From: Psychromonas sp. 14N.309.X.WAT.B.A12 | GTDB lineage: Bacteria > Pseudomonadota > Gammaproteobacteria > Enterobacterales > Psychromonadaceae | Length of the DNA: 64,000 bases | Assembly: GCF_030397575.1 (NCBI RefSeq) | Contig: NZ_JAPNXS010000002.1 | Span: forward strand, 124,001 to 188,000 | Reading direction: 5' to 3' | Shown here: positions 1-9,187 of the stretch, piece after piece | Layout: the number at the start of each line of letters is the position of its first letter | Numbering within the stretch: position 1 is the stretch's first letter | Program-made: the position numbers and the translations under genes | The notes under the pieces: model-generated | The model's input: only the letters and a program-made list of their open reading frames with translations | What the model was told of the DNA's origin: nothing | Databases searched by the model: none

Positions 1-1
1 G

Positions 2-169
2 CAGGAAGGTATTATTCCAGCTTTGGAATCATCTCATGCTTTAGCACACGCATTAAAAATTATTGAGCATGATGATAAAGAACAGGTCATCATTGTGAAT
101 TTATCAGGACGTGGCGATAAAGATATCTTCACTGTCGCAGACATATTTGAAAAGAGAGGTATGATCTAA
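2..169 (+). CDS. trpB: Tryptophan synthase beta chain, C-terminal end (partial)
   Basis: The window opens inside this gene; 55 codons and a TAA stop remain. The visible peptide starts [18 protein letters not shown] and contains [13 protein letters not shown], the C-terminal signature of TrpB. The GRGDKD segment belongs to the PLP-binding region of the enzyme, which condenses indole with serine to give tryptophan. The TAA stop at 167-169 shares its last A with the trpA ATG (TAATG), so the two subunit genes are probably translationally coupled. The 5' part lies outside the window. Confidence 0.96.
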   Translation, partial: QEGIIPALESSHALAHALKIIEHDDKEQVIIVNLSGRGDKDIFTVADIFEKRGMI

Positions 170-993
170 TGGCACACGATCTACAATCACAGCGATACGC
201 AAAATTATTCGACAAACTAGCAAAAGCGAATCAAGGTGCCTTTGTCCCATTTGTGACAGTTGGAGACCCTGACCGCGAGCAGTCGTTAAATATTATTGAT
301 ACACTAGTTAAAGCAGGCGCAGATGCACTTGAATTAGGCATCCCATTTTCAGATCCCGTTGCTGACGGCGTGGTGATTCAAGATGCTTCAATTCGTGCCT
401 TAAACTCAGGTACTACACCGCAAGTATGCTTTGAAATAATCAAAGAGATTCGTGCAAGGCATCCTGAAACTCCTATCGGTTTATTGTTATATGTTAACCT
501 TGTTTATCGTAATGGCATTGAATCTTTCTACCAAGAGTGTAAAGCAGCTGGCGTTGATTCAATTCTGATTGCGGATGTGCCGTTACATGAAAGTGCACCT
601 TACCGAGCAGCAGCAGACAAAGTGGGGTTACAACAAATCTTTATTGCACCACCTAATGGTGATAAAGCAACTTTAAAACAAGTTGCTGAATATGGCCAAG
701 GTTATACTTACTTATTAAGTCGTGCCGGTGTCACTGGCGCTGATGCTAAAGCAGGTATGCCCGTTGAACATATGCTTGAAACATTAGGTGAGCATAACGC
801 CCCTCCTTCGTTACTGGGCTTTGGTATTTCTCAACCTGAACAGGTTGCAGATGCTATCAAATCGGGTGCAGCTGGAGCTATTTCTGGGTCCGCGGTAGTT
901 AAAGTGATTGAGCGTAATCTAGGTAATCCGGAAAAAATGCAATCAGAAATGACTGAATTTATCAGTGCTATGAAAGCTGCAACATTCAAATAA
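169..993 (+). CDS. trpA: Tryptophan synthase alpha chain
   Basis: 274 residues, close to the 268 of E. coli TrpA. It cleaves indole-3-glycerol phosphate to indole and glyceraldehyde 3-phosphate and passes indole through a tunnel to TrpB. Visible family motifs are [10 protein letters not shown] near residue 25, [15 protein letters not shown] (catalytic Glu-55 and Asp-66, matching E. coli Glu49 and Asp60), [20 protein letters not shown], and the phosphate-binding [10 protein letters not shown] near the C terminus. The start codon overlaps the trpB stop. It is the last trp gene here, and yciB follows after 11 bp on the same strand. Confidence 0.98.
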   Translation: MAHDLQSQRYAKLFDKLAKANQGAFVPFVTVGDPDREQSLNIIDTLVKAGADALELGIPFSDPVADGVVIQDASIRALNSGTTPQVCFEIIKEIRARHPETPIGLLLYVNLVYRNGIESFYQECKAAGVDSILIADVPLHESAPYRAAADKVGLQQIFIAPPNGDKATLKQVAEYGQGYTYLLSRAGVTGADAKAGMPVEHMLETLGEHNAPPSLLGFGISQPEQVADAIKSGAAGAISGSAVVKVIERNLGNPEKMQSEMTEFISAMKAATFK

Positions 994-1004
994 TAGAGAG
1001 TGAT

Positions 1005-1574
1005 ATGAAACAATTTTTTGAATTTATACCTTTAATCATCTTTTTTATTGTTTATAAAATGGTTGATATCTACGCAGCGACTGGCTCGTTAATTATCAGC
1101 ACGGGGTTATTACTCGCTTATAACTACTTTAAACACGGTAAAGTAGAAAAAATGCACGTGATCACTTTTTTAATGGTGTTAATCTTTGGCTCTTTAACAC
1201 TCGTCCTACACAACGACCTATTTATTAAATGGAAAGTGACGGCAGTATATGCCCTCTTCTCTATTGCTTTGTTAGCCAGCCAATATATCTTCAAAAAGCC
1301 AATCATCAAGCAGATGTTAGGTAAAGAGATCACCTTACCAGAGCAGGTTTGGAAAAATTTAAACCTAGCTTGGGCGGTATTCTTCTTCATCTTAGGGCTC
1401 TTGAATATCTACGTAGCTTTTTATATGGCAGAAGATGTTTGGGTTAACTTCAAAGTATTTGGTTTATTGGGCGCAACTATCGTCTTTACATTAATAAGTG
1501 GTGTTTATATTTATAAATATTTACCTAAAGATGAAGAAAAAATAAAAGACAAAATGGATGCAGATAGTAAATAG
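1005..1574 (+). CDS. yciB: Inner membrane-spanning protein YciB (septation protein A family)
   Basis: 189 residues, mostly hydrophobic, with about five membrane segments and a charged C-terminal tail ([15 protein letters not shown]). The start [18 protein letters not shown], the IKWKVT segment, the MLGKE-LTLPEQVW-type stretch and WVNFKVFGL match YciB/IspZ proteins closely. The family acts in the inner membrane in envelope maintenance and septation; the exact biochemistry is unsettled. The gene begins 11 bp after trpA and is followed by a terminator, so it is probably the last gene of the trp transcript. trpA-yciB adjacency is also known in Vibrio-like genomes. Confidence 0.93.
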   Translation: MKQFFEFIPLIIFFIVYKMVDIYAATGSLIISTGLLLAYNYFKHGKVEKMHVITFLMVLIFGSLTLVLHNDLFIKWKVTAVYALFSIALLASQYIFKKPIIKQMLGKEITLPEQVWKNLNLAWAVFFFILGLLNIYVAFYMAEDVWVNFKVFGLLGATIVFTLISGVYIYKYLPKDEEKIKDKMDADSK

Positions 1575-1630
1575 CCTTTATTGGCACGCTTAATTTAATA
1601 AACCATCAGCATTGAATAGATAATTCACAA

Positions 1631-1662
1631 AATCCAATACAGCAATGTATTGGATTTTTTCT
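1631..1662 (+). terminator. Rho-independent terminator after yciB
   Basis: A perfect 10-bp stem (AATCCAATAC / GTATTGGATT) with a 6-nt loop runs straight into a T tract at 1657-1662. It lies 57 bp after the yciB stop and ends the trp-yciB transcript. Confidence 0.8.
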
Positions 1663-1917
1663 TTAAGCAATATAAATAACACTGCTTTTAGCTTTTATAA
1701 TCCCTCATTTCAGCATTTCTGTGACAGAACAATTATTACGCACATTTCAAAGTGAAAAACTAATACCCATTAAAAATATAAGACTATTAAGAGTAAAACG
1801 CTAAATTCTACGATATTTTCAGTGTTTTATTCTGAAAGAAATGTAAATACAAACATTAATAATGATCAATAGCCATTATGATGAGATTACTAATGGATGA
1901 TTATTTTTGGAATAATA
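1663..1917. other. AT-rich intergenic region upstream of dadA-alr
   Basis: About 255 bp of AT-rich DNA between the yciB terminator and dadA, and no ORF is convincing. It must hold the dadA promoter, but no -35/-10 pair stands out clearly. In other bacteria the dad operon is controlled by Lrp and CRP; no clear site for either was seen. Confidence 0.4.
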
Positions 1918-3177
1918 ATGAAAGTGTTAATTTTAGGTTCAGGTGTAATAGGCGTAACAAGTGCATGGTACTTAGCTAAGTCCGGACATGATGTTACTGT
2001 TGTTGATAGACAATCTACAGTTGCTAACGAAACTAGCTTTGCTAATGCAGGTCAAATTTCTCCTGGGTACTCTGCACCTTGGGCAGCACCGGGTATTCCA
2101 ATCAAAGCAATGAAGTGGTTAATACAAGAACTCGCTCCTTTAAAGATCAACTTTAAAGATCTTGATACAGAAACCATGATTTGGATGACTAAAATGGTCG
2201 CCAACTGTAATACATCTGATTACCAAATCAATAAAGCTCGCATGATGCGTGTTGCTGAATATAGTCGTGACTGTTTACGTGATATTCGACGTGAAATTAA
2301 TATCCAGTACGATCACAGAACGCAAGGCACATTACAAGTTTTCCGTACAGAGAGCCAAGTACAAAGTGCTAAGAAAGATATCCAAGTACTGACTGAGTGT
2401 GGCGTTGCTCATACCGTATTAAGTGCTGATGATTGTCTAAGTTATGAGCCAGCTCTTAAACATACCATTAATAAAATTGTTGGTGGTCTTCACTTACCTA
2501 ATGACGAAACCGGTGATTGTCACCAGTTTGTTACTGAACTCTCGAAAGATTGTGAAAGAATGGGTGTGAAATTTATGATGGATACCAACATTCAAAAGCT
2601 AAACAAGCAAGGTGGTGAAATTGTCAGTGTCTCAACTGATAAAGGTGAACTTACTGCTGATACTTACTTAATGGCGTTAGGCTCTTACTCAACTCATATG
2701 TTAGCGAATGTGGGTATCAAAGTACCTGTTTATCCAATTAAAGGTTACTCACTAACATTACCTATTGAAGATTTTTCTGCTGCGCCTGAGTCGACAGTAA
2801 TGGATGAAACCTATAAAGTGGCGATCACTCGTTTAGGTGACCGAATTCGAGTGGGTGGTACAGCCGAAATTAGCTCTTACAACACGGCTTTATTAGAAAA
2901 ACGTCGCAAAAATATCGAATTCTCTATTGCGGACCTATTCCCACATGCAGCTGACTTAGCAAAGGCAGAGTTCTGGACTGGTTTACGACCGATGACACCA
3001 GACGGCACACCTATTCTGGGTAAAACTAACATCGACAACTTATTTCTCAACACAGGCCACGGTACATTAGGTTGGACCATGTCTTTAGGCTCAGCAAAAT
3101 TTGTTAGCGATGTAATTAATGATAAACAGCCAGAAATTGATGATGCTGGTTTATCAGTTGACCGTTACGCAAAATAG
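1918..3177 (+). CDS. dadA: D-amino acid dehydrogenase (D-alanine dehydrogenase small subunit)
   Basis: The start is placed at the ATG at 1918, giving 419 residues. It has a TGGA Shine-Dalgarno-like element 7 nt upstream, and the protein then begins directly with the FAD-binding beta-alpha-beta unit MKVLILGSGVIGVTSAWYL. An ATG 21 bp upstream only adds MIIFGII. FANAGQISPGYSAPWA and the C-terminal GHGTLGWTMSLGSAK are typical of DadA. The enzyme is a membrane-associated flavoprotein that oxidises D-alanine to pyruvate and ammonia and feeds electrons to the respiratory chain. The alanine racemase gene follows after 8 bp, forming an L-alanine catabolic operon. Confidence 0.95.
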   Translation: MKVLILGSGVIGVTSAWYLAKSGHDVTVVDRQSTVANETSFANAGQISPGYSAPWAAPGIPIKAMKWLIQELAPLKINFKDLDTETMIWMTKMVANCNTSDYQINKARMMRVAEYSRDCLRDIRREINIQYDHRTQGTLQVFRTESQVQSAKKDIQVLTECGVAHTVLSADDCLSYEPALKHTINKIVGGLHLPNDETGDCHQFVTELSKDCERMGVKFMMDTNIQKLNKQGGEIVSVSTDKGELTADTYLMALGSYSTHMLANVGIKVPVYPIKGYSLTLPIEDFSAAPESTVMDETYKVAITRLGDRIRVGGTAEISSYNTALLEKRRKNIEFSIADLFPHAADLAKAEFWTGLRPMTPDGTPILGKTNIDNLFLNTGHGTLGWTMSLGSAKFVSDVINDKQPEIDDAGLSVDRYAK

Positions 3178-3185
3178 GATTCAAA

Positions 3186-4268
3186 ATGGCTAGACCTGCA
3201 ACGGCAGTTATTAAGTTAAGTGCAATTAAACAAAATTATTTATACGCAAAGTCATTGGCAGCACCGGCTAAAGCCATTGCAACGATTAAAGCCAACGCTT
3301 ATGGTCATGGTGCTATTGAAGTAGCAAATGAACTAAGTGATGTCGCCGATGCTTTTGCTGTTGCATGTATCGAAGAGGCAAAAGAGCTTCGTGATGCAGG
3401 TATTGAACAACCGATCTTATTACTAGAAGGTTTCTTCACCGCAGATGAGCTTACTTATATCAGTGAATTTAATTTATGGACTGTTATACACAGCCAATAT
3501 CAATTAGATGCAATACAACAAGCAAGTTTCGCTAAACCGATAAATGCTTGGTTAAAAATGGATACTGGTATGCATCGCTTAGGTTTTTTACCTCACCAAT
3601 ATGCAAATGCTTGGCAGCAACTTGAAAAGATGCCACAGGTTAATAGTATAACCCATATTACGCACTTCTCTTCTGCTGATGATTTAAGTTCACTCCGCAC
3701 TAAACAGCAAACAGAACTTTTTTTAGAAACCGTTGGAGATTTACCTGGCGACATTAGTATTGCAAACTCATCTGCAGTATTAACTAAGGCTATGCCAGAT
3801 AGAGTACAATGGGTTCGTCCTGGGATTATGTTATATGGAGCTTCTCCTATTGATAGTCCAGAGATTGCAAAGTCATTAGCACCGGCTATGACCTTTAAGG
3901 CAAAAGTCATTTCTGAACGCATCATCGAAGCCGGTGAATGCGTTGGTTATAACGCCCTGTGGGAAGCTAAAGAACCAAGTAAAATAGGAACAGTTTCTAT
4001 CGGTTATGCTGATGGTTACCCAAGACATGCAGGTACTGGCACACCAGTTTTGGTGAATGGTAAAAAAAGCCAATTACTAGGTCGAGTAGCAATGGATATG
4101 ATCATGATTGATTTGTCTATGTTCGAAGACCAAGACTGTATTGGCTATGAAGTAGAATTTTGGGGAGATAACATCCCAGTCAATGAGATTGCACAATGTG
4201 CCGATACTATTGGCTATACTTTACTTTGTGGTATTTCACGTCGTGTAAATAAGCAGTATGTAAAATAA
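3186..4268 (+). CDS. alr: Alanine racemase (probably catabolic DadX type)
   Basis: 360 residues, a normal length for fold-III PLP alanine racemases. The PLP lysine is Lys-35 in IATIKANAYGHG, and the second catalytic residue is the tyrosine near 274 in SIGYADGYPR. GRVAMDMIMIDL is the usual active-site segment. It interconverts L- and D-alanine. The position 8 bp behind dadA suggests a DadX role, supplying D-alanine to the dehydrogenase. No other racemase is in the window, so it could also provide D-alanine for peptidoglycan; the symbol alr is used for the family. Confidence 0.95.
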   Translation: MARPATAVIKLSAIKQNYLYAKSLAAPAKAIATIKANAYGHGAIEVANELSDVADAFAVACIEEAKELRDAGIEQPILLLEGFFTADELTYISEFNLWTVIHSQYQLDAIQQASFAKPINAWLKMDTGMHRLGFLPHQYANAWQQLEKMPQVNSITHITHFSSADDLSSLRTKQQTELFLETVGDLPGDISIANSSAVLTKAMPDRVQWVRPGIMLYGASPIDSPEIAKSLAPAMTFKAKVISERIIEAGECVGYNALWEAKEPSKIGTVSIGYADGYPRHAGTGTPVLVNGKKSQLLGRVAMDMIMIDLSMFEDQDCIGYEVEFWGDNIPVNEIAQCADTIGYTLLCGISRRVNKQYVK

Positions 4269-4300
4269 AAAGCTGCTTAAGTTTCACTTACAAAACTTCA

Positions 4301-4333
4301 AAGACCTACCAGCTTGGCTAGTAGGTCTTTTTT
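4301..4333 (+). terminator. Rho-independent terminator after alr
   Basis: A 9-bp stem AAGACCTAC / GTAGGTCTT (4301-4309 and 4321-4329), extended inside by AGC/GCT, is followed by a T run to 4333. It ends the dadA-alr operon 33 bp after the stop. Confidence 0.85.
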
Positions 4334-4480
4334 ATACCAATTTTTTAAATAAGCGTTCGACATTTTGCGCAGTAAAATGAGTTAGTATAAGACGAAAATT
4401 AAAATAAACAGCAGTCTCTTTTGTGAAATTTACAACGAAAAATAAGCTATTTTAACAAATGAAATAGCGCAGTTAATTAG
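4334..4480. repeat. Dispersed intergenic repeat, family 2, copy 1
   Basis: It starts with ATACCAATT and contains CATTTTGCGCAGTAAAATGAG and TTTAACAAATGAAA, then ends with AGTTAATTAG three bases before the neighbouring gene's stop codon. A shorter copy with the same landmarks in the same order is at 24949-25032. Within it, 4401-4455 also resembles the core of repeat family 1 (ATAAACAGCAGTCT against ATAAATAGCGGTCT). Confidence 0.5.
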
Positions 4481-4482
4481 TA

Positions 4483-5952
4483 TTATGCAGCTATATCATC
4501 ACTACTGTCTTGAAAGTGCGCTGCAATCTCAACAAACCTATCCTCCACCTCTAAAAAGGCGACCACTATATTAGGATCAAAGTGCGTACCTTGCCCCTCA
4601 AGAATAATTCCCTTTGCTTTGTCATGTGAAAAAGCAGGTTTATAAACACGTTTACTAATTAATGCATCATAAACATCAGCCAATGCCATTAATCTACCTG
4701 ATAATGGAATATCCTCCCCCACAAGTTGCTTAGGGTAACCTGAACCATCCCACTTCTCATGATGTGATTGTGCTATCTCTTTAGCCACTTGTAAGAAAGA
4801 ACTCGTGCCTAATTGCTTCTCAGCAATCGATAGGGCATCAGCACCAATTTGTGCATGCCCTTTCATAATAACAAACTCTTCATCAGTTAATTTATCCGGT
4901 TTAAGTAGAATGTTATCGGGAATTCCTACTTTTCCCACATCATGTAACGGCGCAGATTTATATAACAACTCAATGTATGTAGGTGTTAATAACTCCTTAT
5001 ATTTAGAAGATAAACTTAACTGCTCAGCTAAGGCTTTTACATACTCTTGAGTGCGCAAAATATGTGCTCCAGTTTCATTATCTCGAGACTCGGCTAATGC
5101 AGACAAACTAACAATAGCCACATCGCGTGTAGTTTTCACCTCGTTTTGTGAAAATTGTAAACTATCTAACATGCTATTAGTCAGCGATGCTGCAGTGCCA
5201 AATTCATCGAAACTGAATATAGGTAAACGCGTATCAAGCCGACCTTCACTGACATCGATTAATGCGCGTTCTTGACTTAATAACACACCTTTAATTACCT
5301 TCGCCCATAACCTCATTACCGCAATCGCATAGCCAGTGACAATTGCCGCAATAAATAGCAGTTCCTTAATCACACTAATTTGCCCAGTGCCATCAGCCAC
5401 TAAAGCAGGATTGTGTTTCAACCAAAAAATATCCTTAACCGCAACCATGGTTAATGCACCGGTTAGCATAATTAATAGAAATACTACTAAGGCAATCATC
5501 TGATTAACTAATGAAGTACGCGAACCTAATAATTGATAGTTAAAATCACCCTTTTCTTGCATCTCTTGCATATGGGTTAACTTAGCAGAAAGCTGCAAAA
5601 GACAACCTGTGAAAAAGCCAAATAAGGCCATTCCAAATAACACTTTAGCATTACTGTCTAAACCAAAGTCATAAAAAATATTGTAAACAAGTGTCAAAGG
5701 GATACTAGCGATGAAAAAACACCAGGTGTCTAATTTAATCTGCTGATTACTCTTATTTAAATGATGATCTGCTAATAAAAAGTGACGAGCTAAAAATAAA
5801 CTCGTAAAAGTTAGGGCAACATGTATAAATATCTCAGTGAAGGTTAAAGTCGCCAAAAAAGGACAAACCTTACCACCATAACTGCCAAATAAAATGGCAG
5901 CTAGTGCATATAATTTAAGTGTCAATGACGCATTATAATGACTCTTATCCAT
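4483..5952 (-). CDS. Membrane HD-GYP domain protein (putative c-di-GMP phosphodiesterase)
   Basis: 489 residues from the ATG at 5952, chosen because GGAAGAGGGA lies just upstream; an in-frame ATG eight codons earlier has no such site. About six hydrophobic segments fill residues 10-220. A HAMP-like linker (around 230-280) follows, then a complete HD-GYP domain with HDVGKVGIPD and HHEKWDGSGYP. Proteins of this type hydrolyse c-di-GMP, often to GMP, at a di- or trinuclear iron site. No periplasmic sensor domain of known type is obvious, so the input signal is unknown. It stands alone, convergent with alr. Confidence 0.88.
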   Translation of the reverse strand: MDKSHYNASLTLKLYALAAILFGSYGGKVCPFLATLTFTEIFIHVALTFTSLFLARHFLLADHHLNKSNQQIKLDTWCFFIASIPLTLVYNIFYDFGLDSNAKVLFGMALFGFFTGCLLQLSAKLTHMQEMQEKGDFNYQLLGSRTSLVNQMIALVVFLLIMLTGALTMVAVKDIFWLKHNPALVADGTGQISVIKELLFIAAIVTGYAIAVMRLWAKVIKGVLLSQERALIDVSEGRLDTRLPIFSFDEFGTAASLTNSMLDSLQFSQNEVKTTRDVAIVSLSALAESRDNETGAHILRTQEYVKALAEQLSLSSKYKELLTPTYIELLYKSAPLHDVGKVGIPDNILLKPDKLTDEEFVIMKGHAQIGADALSIAEKQLGTSSFLQVAKEIAQSHHEKWDGSGYPKQLVGEDIPLSGRLMALADVYDALISKRVYKPAFSHDKAKGIILEGQGTHFDPNIVVAFLEVEDRFVEIAAHFQDSSDDIAA

Positions 5953-6163
5953 TGTTTCCCTCTTCCTTTTTTCCATTTTACGCTGATTTAATTGACATTA
6001 ATAAATGAGTATAGACATAAAAAACAAAACTACCTCTTTTGTACTATATATAGAGTAAGTTAAAAACACTAAGCAAATGCATCTCAAAATAAAATCAGAA
6101 AGTGGTAGAAGAAACTAAAGGTTGGACAAGCTATAAATTAATCACAGCAACTTTTAAGCAGAT

Positions 6164-6191
6164 ACAAAAAAGGTTATCCGAAGATAACCTT
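6164..6191 (-). terminator. Rho-independent terminator after dapD
   Basis: On the minus strand a 9-bp perfect stem AAGGTTATC / GATAACCTT is closed by the very stable C(UUCG)G tetraloop and followed by TTTTTG. It lies 29 bp after the dapD stop. Confidence 0.88.
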
Positions 6192-6219
6192 AATAGGAGC
6201 ACTAAATAAACATTAGTAT

Positions 6220-7248
6220 TTAGTTTGAATGTAGCATGCTATTTAATTCAACAGCGCTTTTGTTTGCTAAGCATTCAATTTGACCAGTCATTGAATTACG
6301 GCGGAATAATAGGTCATCTTTATTCGCTAGGTCACGCGCTTTAACAAAACCAGCATCGTTACCTTCGTTGTCTAACATTTTAACTTTAGAGCCTGCAGTA
6401 ACATATAAACCAGATTCGATAGTACAACGATTACCTAGTGGGAACCCTAAACCTGCATTTGCCCCCAGTAAGCTATTTTCACCAATAGCAACAACCATTT
6501 TACCACCACCAGAAAGTGTGCCCATAATTGAAGCACCACCACCGATATCACTACCTTCACCGACCATAACGCCAGCAGAGATACGGCCTTCAACCATACT
6601 TACGCCTGAAGTACCTGCGTTAAAGTTGATGAAACCTTCATGCATTACCGTCGTACCTTCACCTACGTGCGCACCTAGGCGTACACGTGATGTATCAGCA
6701 ATACGCACACCAGCAGGTACTACGTAATCAACCATTTTAGGGAATTTATCTACACAATCTACAATGATAGTTTTACCTTTTAGACGCGCTTCGATTTGAC
6801 GATCTTTTAACTCTGGAAGGTCAATAGCACCTTTATTAGTCCAAGCAATGTTATGAAGTAGACCAAAGATACCGTCTAATACAACACCATGTGGTTTAAC
6901 TAAACGGTGTGAGATAAGTTGTAACTTTAAGTAACCTTCAGCAACACTTTGTGGTGCTTCATCTGTCGCTAAAATAACGAGTACTAAGGTTTGCTTTGAT
7001 TTAGCCGCTGCAACAGCAAAATCAGCATTATCAGTGTCGTTTTCGCCATTAAATGCCGCTGCTAATTGTTCAGCAAGTGAACGGTCAATTTCAATAACTT
7101 GGTTGCCACCTTGGTAACCTACGATAGCAGCAATCGTTGCCACTAGATCTTCATTTGGATTTAAAATTGGATTTGGAAAAAACGCTTCAATGATTTTTTG
7201 GTCGCGATTTTTAGTAGCAGTACCAAATGCAAGAGAGAAAGTAGACAT
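6220..7248 (-). CDS. dapD: 2,3,4,5-tetrahydropyridine-2,6-dicarboxylate N-succinyltransferase, long form
   Basis: 342 residues. This is the long DapD type known from Pseudomonas and Actinobacteria, not the 274-residue enterobacterial type. The N-terminal half (SLAFGTATKNRDQKIIEAFF) precedes a left-handed parallel beta-helix of hexapeptide repeats. That helix contains RLGAHVGEGTTVMHEGFINF, EGRISAGVMVGEGSDIGGGA and GENSLLGANAGLG. The enzyme transfers succinyl from succinyl-CoA in the diaminopimelate/lysine pathway. GGAG lies 9 nt before the ATG. It is transcribed alone, with a strong terminator. Confidence 0.93.
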   Translation of the reverse strand: MSTFSLAFGTATKNRDQKIIEAFFPNPILNPNEDLVATIAAIVGYQGGNQVIEIDRSLAEQLAAAFNGENDTDNADFAVAAAKSKQTLVLVILATDEAPQSVAEGYLKLQLISHRLVKPHGVVLDGIFGLLHNIAWTNKGAIDLPELKDRQIEARLKGKTIIVDCVDKFPKMVDYVVPAGVRIADTSRVRLGAHVGEGTTVMHEGFINFNAGTSGVSMVEGRISAGVMVGEGSDIGGGASIMGTLSGGGKMVVAIGENSLLGANAGLGFPLGNRCTIESGLYVTAGSKVKMLDNEGNDAGFVKARDLANKDDLLFRRNSMTGQIECLANKSAVELNSMLHSN

Positions 7249-7385
7249 GATTTAAGCTCCGATTTAAAAGTCTATTAGAAATAATAAGGTGCTAATAATA
7301 GAGAAGCGATGCAATAGATGCAAAAGTTAAATGCCTATTTAACCTCAGTTTGGATTGATGGGAGCGAAGAATAACATAAAATCAT

Positions 7386-7541
7386 ATAGTTAGAGCATTT
7401 ATTAGACAATACAGCTAGTTGTGCGTAGCTCAAGGTAAATTATGGAAGCAATAACGGGTTATTAAGAAATAATGTAACGTAGAAACCAGTATAAATAGCG
7501 GTCTGACTCGCTTTTCTTATCCAGTATTGAGGTTATTTAGA
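7386..7541. repeat. Dispersed intergenic repeat, family 1, copy A
   Basis: Shares ACTCGCTTTTCTTATCCAGT exactly with copy B (16197-16298), plus the flanks ATAGTTAGAGCATTTATTAGACAAT-like at the left and AGAAACCAGTATAAATAGCGG-like before the core. Copy A has about 55 bp more in the middle. TAAATAGC near 7492 and GTTATTTA near 7532 can pair across the core with one G-U pair. The rest of the 338-bp gap 7249-7586 shows no gene. Confidence 0.65.
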
Positions 7542-7586
7542 CTTAAAAGAAATACACAACAGGGTTTACAGAGCAGCCTGAATCCT

Positions 7587-8117
7587 TCAGTTTTTAACCG
7601 GTTGTTTAGTGCGAATAAATAGACTCGATATTAAATATTTTATTAACGTTAAAATAACTTCTAAGAGCAGCATCAATATAATTGCCACAGAAACACCAAC
7701 AATAATTGCTTGCTGATTAAGCACAATATTAGCCTGATAGTTTTGCCACGTTTGTTTAATGATCGGAGAATTAACTTGTTGAGTTAACCTGAATAGACGA
7801 TGCCATAAAGGCTGTTGTAATTCATTGATTTGTATTTTTAATGTTTGCACGCGTTGATAATTGGCTGAAATCACTTCAGCTTCATCACGAAATACATTTT
7901 CATTACTATCGCGATGCTGTTGAATAAGAGCTCCTAAGTCACCTTCAAAGTATAAATCAGCCAGTGACTGGAATTTAGCAAGTTGTAATTGAGCTTCAGC
8001 AAAGTGCCCTTGTAAACGCGTTTCATACTGATGTAAAAAACTCGGTAATTGTAAACCAACCAGTAAACTCAAAGTGAAGACGAGTTGTAAGCTATAACGT
8101 TTAATTACCGAGTACAT
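7587..8117 (-). CDS. DUF2937 family membrane protein
   Basis: 176 residues. One hydrophobic helix lies near the N terminus (residues 8-28) and one near the C terminus (about 135-165). Between them is a long, probably helical, charged periplasmic segment rich in Q and L (HFAEAQLQLAKFQSLADLYF). This two-anchor architecture and the sequence match DUF2937 proteins, whose function is unknown. It starts 35 bp after djlA on the same strand and may be co-transcribed with it. Confidence 0.75.
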   Translation of the reverse strand: MYSVIKRYSLQLVFTLSLLVGLQLPSFLHQYETRLQGHFAEAQLQLAKFQSLADLYFEGDLGALIQQHRDSNENVFRDEAEVISANYQRVQTLKIQINELQQPLWHRLFRLTQQVNSPIIKQTWQNYQANIVLNQQAIIVGVSVAIILMLLLEVILTLIKYLISSLFIRTKQPVKN

Positions 8118-8152
8118 TAGTTATTTCAAACCAGAGTTATTTAAGTGCACAG

Positions 8153-8968
8153 TTATTTAAAGCCACGACTAGTACGTAATACTTCGTAGGCTTTTTGAAT
8201 ATCTTGCGCTTTCTCTTTTGCTAGCTCCATCATCTCTTCAGGTAGCCCTTTTGATGCCAATTTATCAGGATGATTTTGACTCATCAATTTACGGTAAGCT
8301 CGTTTAACTTCTTTATCAGTGGCACTGCTTTCCACACCTAACACTTTGTATGCATCCGCTTCTGAATCGGCTTTATTATATTGCTGTCCTCCCTGGCTAC
8401 CGCGATGGAAATGTTGCTGGCCTTGAATCATTTGAATCAACCTGTCTAACTCAAAACGAGAAAAACCTAAGGTTTCGGCAATGGTGTACAGAATAGCTTG
8501 TTCATTTTGGTCAATCTCACCATCTGAACAAGCAACTTGCACTTGAATAGCCAAGAACATTTGCAATACATTACGCTCACCATGAAGACCACGCTTAAAA
8601 TCTTGTAATCTATCGACCAATGCAAAATCAGCATTTTTACCTTCAGTAAACGCCGCTTGTGCTTGTGTACGAGCTTCACCGTGCAAGTTCATTTGATCCA
8701 TGTAAGCATTGGCTACTTGAATATCAGTTTGTGTTACTTGCCCTTTAGATTTTGCAACGTGCCCCATTACTGAAAAAGCAGTTTCAAAAAATAATTTTTG
8801 TTTTTCTGCGCTATTTCCGCGGCCGCCTAAAATACCATCTTGCATATTAAAGTTACGTCCCACAGCAACATCAAAACGATGGCCTAACCACACACCTAAG
8901 ATCAAGCCTAAAAAATGCCCGAACATAAATCCAAAAAGACCACCTAATAATTTGCCCCATATGCGCAT
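8153..8968 (-). CDS. djlA: Co-chaperone DjlA (membrane-anchored J-domain protein)
   Basis: 271 residues. A single N-terminal glycine-rich membrane helix (WGKLLGGLFGFMFGHFLG) is followed by a TerB-like helical domain (about 50-185). The C-terminal J domain (about 205-271) carries the HPD tripeptide in SQNHPDKLAS, which stimulates DnaK ATPase. The Gly/Gln-rich linker contains FHRGSQGGQQYN. As in E. coli, djlA is divergent from lptD, with 219 bp between the starts. Confidence 0.94.
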   Translation of the reverse strand: MRIWGKLLGGLFGFMFGHFLGLILGVWLGHRFDVAVGRNFNMQDGILGGRGNSAEKQKLFFETAFSVMGHVAKSKGQVTQTDIQVANAYMDQMNLHGEARTQAQAAFTEGKNADFALVDRLQDFKRGLHGERNVLQMFLAIQVQVACSDGEIDQNEQAILYTIAETLGFSRFELDRLIQMIQGQQHFHRGSQGGQQYNKADSEADAYKVLGVESSATDKEVKRAYRKLMSQNHPDKLASKGLPEEMMELAKEKAQDIQKAYEVLRTSRGFK

Positions 8969-9187
8969 AACTAATAATTACCTATAAATTAAGAAAAAAT
9001 TCAATCTGTTTATTATTTTGACTAACTCTGAAACGATTTGCCAATTATTTGTACTAAATAACAAAAATACACGCGTATTAATCAATCAAAGATTGGAGCA
9101 TGCATAAGTTTACTCTATTATATACGCCATATTATTGTTTCTGCTTAGCGTTTGTTAATGCTTCTAAGCACTTGTTGTGAGTTATCC